This document shows, in pieces, positions 50,501 through 64,000 of a DNA stretch of 64,000 bases. The notes beneath the pieces were generated by a model. That model had not been told where the DNA came from and did no database searches. It saw only the letters and a list, made by a program, of their open reading frames with translations. Position numbers and translations under genes: made by a program. Every line of letters begins with the position of its first letter. Position 1 is the first letter of the stretch. This DNA is from Xestospongia bergquistia (Eukaryota; Porifera; Demospongiae; Haplosclerida; Petrosiidae): positions 374,501-438,500 of the forward strand of contig OZ014420.1 of the NCBI GenBank assembly GCA_963965975.1, written 5' to 3'.

Positions 50501-52611
50501 ATTATAAATATAACACAACCTTTATCTCAGCCTCTTTATGGTTCCCTGTCAAAGTGGTCTCCAGCAAGTCAATAACTCCAGTTGATACTCTAAGAGACGA
50601 ACCCTCGTCTTTGAGAGATTCCAAAAGAGATAGAGCAGATTCGTGATCACCAACTGATATCAGTCCTCTTATACGACAATTTAAATCAAACTAGAAGAAA
50701 TAAATGGGCATACTTGTTGAAAGAGCAGCTGACAAACCAGTTTGACCAGCCAGATTACTTAATCAATAACAATACCTTCTTATTAATGGGTGTGGTTTTA
50801 TTTAAGTGGCTCAGGACATCTTTAGCTCTCTCCAAATCTTCCTTTAAACAAAACAAACCTTTGACTCAATTAAATATCTTATTTACCTTCTCGAGACAAT
50901 ATTTGACAAGACCATGATATGCTCTTACGCCTTCTTTGTAACTAAGTGCTAAACACTTATCACAAAGGACTTGAGCTTCTTCGGTCATACCCTAGGAGGT
51001 CTGTAAATGTACCATATTGGATGTATTGGATCTCACTTGTAAGAGATGTCCAAATACAGCTAGTACATATGATAGACCATTTGGTTCTAATTCATCCATC
51101 AATAACTGTTGAAAGGTTTTAACAATTCCTGTAACAAATATCAGTACATATATATATGGGATACTGTAAAGATTCATACTCTCTATGTCAACTTTCAATT
51201 TCCAAAATGTTAATGTCCCAAAATGTCAACATCCCAAAAGGTTATTTAAGTTTAATTTTAATTGTAAGTGTTAAATTACAACAAGTGTGGTTTACTCATG
51301 ATACTTTAGTATCTGTTAACTTTATAAACTTATCATAGAAAAGAATAACTAATATTATTATAAAAATAACACTTTATAAATTAACCTTTTTGACCTTTTG
51401 GGATGTTGACATTTTGGGAGTTTACATTATGGACTGAACAAATAAATGTGTCCATTTGTTGACTGAATGCATCCATTAAAATTCTATTTTTAAAACATGC
51501 ATCCATTAAAGATGATGTAGAAACCTTTTCCATTTCTTTGTGAGAGAAAGGAATCCATTAGTACATTATATACTCTAACAGTTGGGAAGACACCATATTG
51601 TACCTGTAAATATAAACCAACATGAAGTCCACTCACCAAGCTAGAGCCTTACTTTACGACTTATAATATGGAGAGCTTTCTGAGGTTTATCAACACGTAC
51701 ACAAGCTCGAACAACTATTAAAGGCAAGCTAGATCGAGGTAAATTATAGCCTTTACGAAATCTGAGAGATAAAGAAATGTGTGACAATATTGTGGCAATG
51801 ATTTGGTGATAAAGTAGATGTGCTATTGATAATAACAGAGAGCTTACTCCAATAATGCATTCTCGGCTATTTCAAGATCTTCATTAGTATGTACATTATC
51901 AAAAATCTAAACAATAAAATAATCCAAAAAATAATATAATACAATTATTATGAGAGAACAAACACTAAATATATACATGTACATGTATATGTACATAATG
52001 GACATGTACACATGTACATGTACATAATGGACATGTACATGTATATGTACATAATGGACATGTATATGTATATACATAATGGACATGTACACATGTACAT
52101 GTATATGTACATAATGGACATGTTTGTATATATAATAGGTACCTTAATTAGAGAACTGGCTTTAGCATAACGACATTGTTGGAGATTACTGATAAGTAAT
52201 TGAGTATGAGCAGCTAATTACAAAGAATACATTATATACTTTATAAGATTATACTAAATAATACAAACATAAATCAATTAAGTTTTCTTGCTTTTCCTGT
52301 TGTGTTTTCCAAACAGTCACACCCCGGACAGCATTAGATAACAGTCCTCTGGTTGCTATGGAGATAAAGACACATCTCATTTTTGAAAAAACCCAATTTA
52401 TAATTAAATTACTGACAAAAGTTTGGTGAAAATGATCATAATCTGGGTTTATCTTTAATGATATTACTTACACAAATATATTTTGTAACTGTAAATAATA
52501 CTGAAGATATCCATACTTACGTATAAAAACCTGTTTATTCAAGAAAGAACTTTTGGTTCTAAAAATAGTCCTTAAACTAAAAGAAGCGGTTAAAGATAGA
52601 AATGCTTCCAT
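50501..52611 (-). CDS. Mitochondrial PPR-like protein (PTCD2/MRPS27-type, tentative)
   Basis: Short exons read leftwards from MEAFLSLTASFSLRTIFRTK, a Ser/Arg-rich N-terminus without early acidic residues, typical of a mitochondrial presequence. Later exons give helical-hairpin repeats: HTQLLISNLQQCRYAKASSL, NEDLEIAENALLE, LPLIVRACVRVDKPQKALHI, VRVYNVLMDSFLSQ, GIVKTFQQLLMDELEPNGLS, MTEEAQVLCDKCLALSY, GVRAYHGLVKYCLE and EDLERAKDVLSHL. The last exon is SVGDHESALSLLESLKDE with a stop at 50501. The pattern and length suggest an organellar RNA-binding or mitoribosomal protein. I cannot separate PTCD2 from MRPS27 or another PPR protein. The junction near 52260 is uncertain. Confidence 0.6.
51217..51418. 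repeat. Foldback (inverted repeat) in an intron of the PPR-like gene
   Basis: Left arm 51217-51240 (ccaaaatgtcaacatcccaa) is the exact reverse complement of right arm 51394-51418 (ttgggatgttgacattttgg), with about 150 bp between. Weaker complementarity extends outward. No ORF inside. It could be a decayed MITE or a structured intronic RNA. Confidence 0.8.
51975..52122. repeat. Palindromic minisatellite
   Basis: Units of about 27-45 bp built from tacatgtacatgta and gtacataatggacatg, repeated about five times. The core is self-complementary and alternates purine/pyrimidine. It lies in an intron of the PPR-like gene. Confidence 0.9.
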
Positions 52612-53636
52612 AGGAATGGAGTATATTATATATTCATGACAACTTTGATCAATCAATGGGTGGAGTTCAAATGAGCAAACTCTTGATTGATTTTATTTTA
52701 ATACAACTCAAACAAATCCATGCAGCAGTTTGTAGAATGTCCATATTCACACATCCCCTACAAAGAAGGTAAACTATTGATATGTTATTTAATTTTATTG
52801 ACAATGTCTTTTACTCCAATTTCAAATAGAATTTGATGAGTTATAGTCAACTCTGTTATTATGGTCTTTCCATAAGAACTTTTCTTCCCTATTGTCTAAA
52901 AGTCCTGTCAGTCTCGATCCTTAAAAACCAGCTGGGGTAGTTTTACATGAGACTTGCTTGGTTGGAGAGATAAATATGAGGTGTGAATGTAACTGTCAAC
53001 ACATCTCCAAGTAATGTACCAACGGCCATTTTGTTTTATTCCAATGAGCATCCAATACTCTTTATAGAGTAGTATTATAAATTAATAATAATATATTATA
53101 TATTAACTAACTGATATAGGACTTGTTGGTTTGATTAATAAATTACTTTAATACCATTTGTAGAAAATGTTAATATATTCAAATAACCTGGTCTATAAAT
53201 TAAACGATATTATTATAATCTTCCATCCATTCATCCTAAACACTTTTTAGCGATTTCTAACAGCACATGGTATAACTATCTGATAAGTGTACAGAAAGAT
53301 TACTAAAAAATGGCTGTCATTGTCAATTCACAGCTATTAGCCAGAAAAGGTTATCCAAATTTTTAACCCCTTCTTTTAAGTTTTATTGTATTCTCATAGA
53401 GGTTACACATTATGGATTGATACTGTTTAGGTAAGGATTATTTGTTGTAACATAAAAAAGAGACAATGATACTTTACATTAGTAATATGAAATTAACACA
53501 ATAAAACAAATGTTTTGACACAAGCAGACAATGAACTATACTATTTAGTGTCACACTCAGTATTATAGAATTGTGAAATGTCTACATAGAACTTAATGGA
53601 CAAAATAAATCTAAATTTATTAATTAAAAAAAAAAA
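52612..53636. other. Intergenic, left part of the largest gap
   Basis: AT-rich sequence upstream of the PPR-like gene. It should hold that gene's promoter. No ORF with exon-like features and no repeat recognised. Confidence 0.4.
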
Positions 53637-54115
53637 ACCCTTGTGTGTTGCCCAAACGATTCCTACTCGCTCACCCACTCAGGCTTCCACTTAGGTTCCA
53701 GGATTCCCTGCTATTGCTAGCTGGGACCGCCACCTGGCTTGGTAACCCTCGTCTTCGCGAGGTAATCCTGGCTGGAGCGTCGCCCTAACTTAAAACCAGC
53801 CGTACGGGATTCCAGCTCTTAGGGAATGTCGCATTCAGGAACCGGGAACCACAAATACACCAGCCTCATCTCGTTTAAAGGGAGACTACCAGCCCTATCC
53901 TAGTCGGCCTTTCGGATACTCCGTAGAGTATGCTGGTAACCATCTCAGAGGTCTGATGCATTGCAGAACGCTGGCCCACAACACACTGGCACTCATGACT
54001 GTTTCAGTTTCTTTTTATATGTACGTCAGATTTTGTCTTCAGGCTCTTGTGGGGCGGCACCGTGTACGCTTATGAATCTCATTAACGGCAACTATGAAAC
54101 ATGAATATGGTTGCT
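53637..54115. other. GC-rich structured island, possible retroelement remnant or non-coding RNA
   Basis: Base composition jumps from very AT-rich to balanced, with sharp borders. The left border follows an A12 run. It contains clear hairpins: cctcgtcttcgcgagg (about 53747-53762) and atactccgtagagtat (about 53916-53931). Other elements are ggtaatcctggctggagcgt and tggggcggcaccgtgtacgc. No intact ORF in either strand shows a known domain. It does not match tRNA, 5S, U1, SRP or RNase P RNA as I recall them. Origin unresolved. Confidence 0.5.
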
Positions 54116-55192
54116 AACATCGACGAACAAAACACTAAAGCTATACTTTTAATGGACAAGAATAAAACTAGTCCTACTTAAGCAAACTAGAACAACACTA
54201 CTAACTATAATAATTTTTATCATATTTTAATTTTATAGGGGTTTAAGAAATAAAAATCATTACTTGATTGACAGTGGTTGTTTCTATTGCCTACAGTTTA
54301 CATTTTCTATATGAAAAGTGCATATACATTTGAACCTTCATCTGATTGACAGAAAAGCATGAATGGATCTTGTTGAATCATTTTAGTATATTAACAGGAG
54401 TAACCTATGTTACTAGTGATTGATTGTACAAAATACAACTTTGTGCATACATTACTGTTACTGATATAGAACTATTAAATATATTGTTTTCTGTGAAGTG
54501 TATAATGAAGAGTTGTGTCTATTCTGATATTTCACTATCCCCACAAGTTTATAAATGGTGCTGCCTTTTAATGTAGTTTTCTGAATGCGATACAAATAAA
54601 CATACATACAGTGTTAATATACAGATATATGTGTTAGCTACATACATCTTATCTTATGTTTTATACCTGTACTTGAACAACTGGACACTCAGTTCTATTA
54701 AATATAACAATTGATGTCATAAATGTTATTTGTTACAATATGTTTGACTAACAATGTTAAATGATTCATGTGTATCTGTTTTCAATAATAAGCTCTGATA
54801 TTTATTGTATTTTTCTCTTTTACTTGATAGAGTTTGAACAAGAGATTTTGTTGCTGCACCACTGTTATACCTGTACATCCTGTATAAGTTTAGTAATACC
54901 TTCAGTAAGCATACTCCTGTGTGACATTGCATTAATTTGAATTTTTTTAACTTTAAAATATTATACCTGACTTTGTACATTCACAACATGCATGTTTGCT
55001 GGTTGATTACAGGAATTCTAAAAAAATAGGGTGGTTCATCAGACAGTGGAGGACACCACTAACATAGCAATTGCTAGTTGTGTTGGTGATACAAGGAGGC
55101 TGTAATATTATGTAAAACAGCATGGCTATAATTTTATTCCACGTATATAGTTTGCGCATGCGTGGACCAGTATTGAACAAAAGGATAAGCTA
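54116..55192. other. Intergenic, right part of the largest gap
   Basis: AT-rich. The last 60 bp before the ATG at 55193 include gcgcatgcgtgg (55154-55165), an NRF1-like palindrome (gcgcatgcg), which is a common metazoan promoter motif. No further gene recognised. Confidence 0.45.
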
Positions 55193-58013
<2,821 letters not shown>

Positions 58014-58086
58014 AAAGAATGTTTATGATTATTATCATTATTAGTTTTATTAATAATATTATTATAACGTCTCATTAAGATTGTTA

Positions 58087-59416
58087 TCACTCCATTTTTG
58101 CTGCCTCAGCCCTTTCTTTTTCTTTCTTCTTGGCTTCTAACTCTTCTTGATATTTTTTGATGAGGACATCAACTTCATCTCCAGGTAAGACTCTAATAAT
58201 TGTCTTCTCTTCACCTTCCTCGCCTTCTCTTGTCAATGTGGCCAGTTCAACTGAAAAAGCAACAAAGAAAATATTAATACTTTTAATTTTAATTAATAAA
58301 AATTCAAATATTCCTCCTTCAGTATTAAAAACCTATTAATCATTAATCCAACTCTCTATCAGGGTTTTATTTAGAAAAATGGACAAGGATGGGCAAAATA
58401 ATACTTAGAGAAAATTCAAATGCCCCCTCCTGCCCCCCTAAATGAAACCCTGTCTATGCATCCATTCATCAGTCCATCCATCTCTTCTATACGTTCATAT
58501 CTATTATTAATCCATCCATCTATAAAGACCTTTCTCAGAATTTAATTTAGTACTATCCAATGTTTTATGAAGTACTTTCACGGCTAAATCCAACGCATCT
58601 TTCAATGTTATGTCATCTTTATATTCTTGTTTTAACATTGATATGGCAGCTTGCTGATTATTACCAATACAAGTAGCCTTCCAGCCACCATAGTTCCCAC
58701 TAGGATCACTCTGATACAGCTGAAACTGATAGTGTGGATCCCACCCGATAAACAAAATAGATACACCAAACGGACGAAGTCCTGTGACATAAAGACAAAT
58801 AGACAATAAACAATGGAGATTCTACTGACCTCCATATTGAGTATATCGTTGTTTCAGATCACATATTTGCATAACCAGCTGCTCACATGGAATGCACTCT
58901 TGGTACACCAATTGATATCTAATTAAAAGTGGGTGTGGCAATGGGTTAGGTCAATATATGGTGACAAACCTTTGAGCTGTTTGTCGCAAGTAATTAGTGA
59001 GGACGTTAGCATCAGATGTGATCCCAGCCACACTGCATGCCATATTGCTAAGAGAAACAAGAATTTTAAGAGATGCTTTATTATAAATAGATTATTTTAA
59101 GTAATTACTAGGGTCTTACTCTTGAAGACGATATATTTTCTCTGAAAACACGACGTCGTCTAAAAGTTTATTTGTATTTTTTCTCTCTGCCGCTAATAAA
59201 ACTCCATCAGTTGCTAAAATACCCAGACATGTACCGGCATGACCAATAGCCTCCATGGCATACTCAACTTGATACAATCTTCCTGCAAGACATTGTATAG
59301 AAATGAAAGATAAGAAGTTTATTTACCTTCAGGAGAGAATATGGTAGTTTTTGTATCATATCTCCTAGCCTGTAAAATTAAAGAATAATTATTTTCTTAA
59401 TTTTTCAATTTACCAT
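58087..59416 (-). CDS. PSMA4: 20S proteasome subunit alpha-3 (PSMA4)
   Basis: It is a structural alpha-ring subunit of the 20S core particle. The alpha signature [36 protein letters not shown] is complete. Later blocks are [55 protein letters not shown], and the C-terminal [20 protein letters not shown]ys/Glu tail typical of PSMA4. Start: exon 2 begins ARRYD just after an acceptor, and the initiator ATG at 59414-59416 forms an exon end of its own, followed directly by gtaaat. The coding part of exon 1 is therefore only the start codon. At least six introns. Confidence 0.95.
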
Positions 59417-59729
59417 TTTGCTTGACTATCTACAACGTGCAGATTTATGAGTTAACAAAGGGTTAAAATTATAAAGGGGCTAGGCAAAGAGTTGTACTGT
59501 AGATTCCTTTTTAGTGAAGACAATCAATGGAGTACGAGTTTTAAGTGTACACTGAGTTATCCAATGAGATAGATACAACAGAGAACGGAAGATCAAAAGA
59601 TAGAGAGAAATAGCCTAGCAACTTCAGCTATTTTCAACGGAGGGATATCCAATAGATACGATAAACAGACGGGAGTACACTTACCAGTCTAAACACACAC
59701 ACGGAAGATCGAGGGAGGGAGAGAAGGGT
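59417..59729. promoter_or_regulatory. Bidirectional region PSMA4/UBE2R
   Basis: 313 bp between divergent start codons of a proteasome subunit and an E2 enzyme. Contains a short inverted-like aacacacacacgg stretch near 59693. Promoter function is inferred from position. Confidence 0.4.
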
Positions 59730-61104
59730 ATGGCCACATCAAACTCGACATCGCTACAAAGATTAGCTGGAGAGTTGAAAAGTTTACATCAAGAACCTGT
59801 TGAAGGTTTTATAGTGACCCTACCTTCTGAAGAAGACTTGTATACTTGGCATGTAGCCATATTTGGTCCTCCTGATACTCCCTACCAGGGAGGGTATTTC
59901 AAAGTAAGCCCTTCCCCTTCGTCTAATCATTATTTTTCTCCATTTAATTAGGCGGAAATGAAGTTTCCACTCGACTATCCATACTCACCACCAAAACTCA
60001 AATTCCTCACACCACTCCTTCATCCTAACGTTTATTCTGTAAGTCCCCGCCCACTTTGACATGGTCCTCCGAGTGTTTAATTTTGTATTGTACTGGAAAC
60101 GTGTCTAATCCCAGAATGTCTTGTTCTTGGACCACTGAGTGCAAAGTAGTTCCACATTTGTTGTTTAAACTGACCATTCATCCAGGGCTTCTCTACCTTT
60201 TTGTGTAGTGATGAACTTCACATGCTGCATTTATATACTTGCTTAGTTAACACTTTCTAGCTATTTTAGTACTAAAGTCTATTGCTCTTGAAATACTTGT
60301 TATATTAACACCTCAGTTATCATCTTTAGACATTATGGGATTATAGACATTTTTGGGATTAGACACTCCGGGAATGATTCATTGTACAGTATAGCATTTT
60401 GATCAAAGGTTACTCTCCCTTTGTGTTTTAGGATGGTGAGCTGTGCGTTTCTATTTTGCACCCTCCTGGCGAGGACATGTTGAGCGGTGAACTACCTCAA
60501 GAGAGGTGGAATCCAACACAAAGTGTTAGGTATATGATAAACAATGTGTCAAGTTTTTATGATTTATTTGTTACAGGACAATATTACTTAGCGTGATATC
60601 ATTATTAAATGAACCCAATACCTTCTCAGCTGCTAATGTGGATGCTTCGGTTTTATATCGTAAATGGAGGGATAGCCGAGGAAAAGATAAACAATATATC
60701 GATATTATCAAGTGAGAGAGAGAAGGAGATAAAGAGAGAGAGATGTAATGTATTCTTACTATTAAAAATAAACCGTTACACATTGAAAGTGACATAGGTT
60801 TCTAAAAACAAAAGTCATCTTTCTTAATTTCAATGCTTTTGTCTTTTACATATTCAGGAAGCAAGTCGAGACATCACTTAAAGAAGCAGAGAAGGACAAT
60901 GTCCATGTACCACAGACACTAGAAGAATACACAGCGACAGTTAAAAAACAAACAAAACATTCAGCTAGCAATAGTGAGGTAGACGATGTTTTAGATTTTG
61001 ATGACGACTATATGGAAAGTACTACGGATGAAGATGAGGAAGAAGATTGTATTGAAGAAGGTAGTGACGAAGAAATGAATGAAGTAGACAGCGGAACAGC
61101 TTAA
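59730..61104 (+). CDS. UBE2R2: CDC34/UBE2R ubiquitin-conjugating enzyme E2
   Basis: It supplies K48 ubiquitin chains to SCF (cullin-RING) ligases. The UBC fold reads [60 protein letters not shown], then across an intron [19 protein letters not shown] with the catalytic Cys (about 60433). The CDC34-specific acidic-loop insertion ([16 protein letters not shown]) is present. The C-terminal tail ends in acidic clusters ([26 protein letters not shown]), which bind the basic canyon of the cullin. One intron of about 390 bp separates the HPN exon from the Cys exon. UBE2R1 and UBE2R2 cannot be distinguished outside vertebrates. Confidence 0.94.
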
Positions 61105-61600
61105 GACCACACCTACTTGCTAGAAATCATGTTTTCCTTTGTTACATGCATTCAGTTTCTCTAATTAATACCCATATTGTTTAAGCATTGATGTCATAAT
61201 TTCAATGATTTTTTTGTAGGATAAACTGATATTGTCCAGATAGTATTATGCATTTCTTTGTTCTATATTTGATATTTTTATCAGTAAACCTAGTATTATA
61301 TGTGTACATCTTTGTAATTCATTGTTTTTGTCCATGCACTATTGCAAAAAAATATTCATTCTTTTTAAAACAACTTGTGTCTAACACACCCTCCATTAAA
61401 CCCAAACATTGCATGTTTACCAGACCCTCTTACAAATTCAAAATTAATATGCTTACTGGACCCTTCAAAAAAAGATACCCTATTGTTACCTTTTCAGACA
61501 ATTTATTATTATGCAATATACATTAGTAATGAACTAAGATGGTAAGAATTGGTTATTGCCTAAACAAGTCTCATAAATTTACAGCTCTACTGCTCTAGTT
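61105..61600. other. Convergent intergenic region UBE2R/ATP synthase alpha
   Basis: Plain AT-rich sequence with both 3' UTRs. A long open frame at 61248-61526 lacks any domain or exon-like composition. Nothing else seen. Confidence 0.45.

Positions 61601-64000
<2,400 letters not shown>

Noticed and set aside
51907..52092. MYIHIHVH-type open frame
   Set aside because: Product of the palindromic minisatellite, not a gene.
53637..54115. tRNA, SRP RNA, U1 or RNase P RNA gene in the GC-rich island
   Set aside because: Some stretches recall such genes (ggtggcggtcccagctagc), but box A/B spacing, the SRP S-domain signature and the RNase P core motifs are not there.
54726..54980. 84-codon minus-strand open frame in the large gap
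   Set aside because: No recognisable domain, no splice context, Lys/Asn/Tyr composition expected from AT-rich non-coding DNA.
61248..61526. 92-codon open frame between UBE2R and ATP synthase alpha
   Set aside because: Low-complexity AT-rich sequence, no domain, inside a convergent 3' UTR region.

Overview
This window is nuclear DNA of an early-branching animal. It is AT-rich and very gene-dense. Almost every gene is split by many short GT-AG introns, mostly about 50-100 bp. The gene set is animal-like: T-box factors, UNC13 with its N-terminal C2 domain, RasGRF, BLM, WASP, TTLL polyglutamylase, MIS12 and SFR1. Compact genes, short introns, tiny intergenic gaps and divergent T-box genes suggest a demosponge, with Amphimedon-type genomes as the closest model I know. 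That species assignment is an inference; no search was run.

Layout. 1-3264 (-) UNC13 homologue, 3' end outside the window. 3393-6506 (+) DDX59 helicase. 6507-14743 is a tandem segmental duplication: three intact-looking T-box genes (6969-8364, 9224-11088, 12437-13852), each linked to copied pieces of the two flanking genes (the 3' part of DDX59 and the 3' end of BLM), one locally inverted junction, and the remnant of a fourth unit whose T-box body is gone. 14744-18519 (-) BLM helicase. 19138-21085 (+) WASP. 21415-23123 (-) UBE2Q. 23306-24191 (+) MIS12. 24269-27287 (-) TTLL6/13-like. 27393-28505 (-) SFR1. 28586-30218 (+) IDH3A. 30478-31684 (+) dual-specificity phosphatase. 31806-33911 (-) chondroitin synthase/CHPF-like. 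34008-38124 (-) EFL1. 38387-43116 (+) PTPN9-like phosphatase. 43567-49869 (+) RASGRF. 50501-52611 (-) mitochondrial PPR-like protein. 52612-55192 is a gap with a GC-rich island. 55193-58013 (+) divergent enoyl-CoA hydratase/hydroxyacyl-CoA dehydrogenase with C-terminal membrane segments. 58087-59416 (-) PSMA4. 59730-61104 (+) CDC34/UBE2R. 61601-64000 (-) mitochondrial ATP synthase alpha, whose start codon lies at the window edge.

Most genes are housekeeping or signalling genes with no operon-like link. Several head-to-head pairs share short intergenic regions: UNC13/DDX59, BLM/WASP, UBE2Q/MIS12, SFR1/IDH3A, EFL1/PTPN9-like and PSMA4/UBE2R. These regions probably act as bidirectional promoters. 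Two DNA-repair genes (BLM, SFR1) and two E2 enzymes plus a proteasome subunit occur in the window, but nothing shows they are co-regulated.

The most unusual part is the T-box cluster. The paralogues carry a C-terminal proline-rich repeat of about 29 residues whose copy number differs between genes (2, 9 and 3), and the middle gene has a frameshifted tail. The cluster records repeated unequal exchange between DDX59 and BLM. Other unusual items are a foldback element inside the BLM/WASP promoter, a multifunctional beta-oxidation protein that has lost its NAD-binding glycine motif, and a structured GC-rich island at about 53.6-54.1 kb. CDS spans below include introns.
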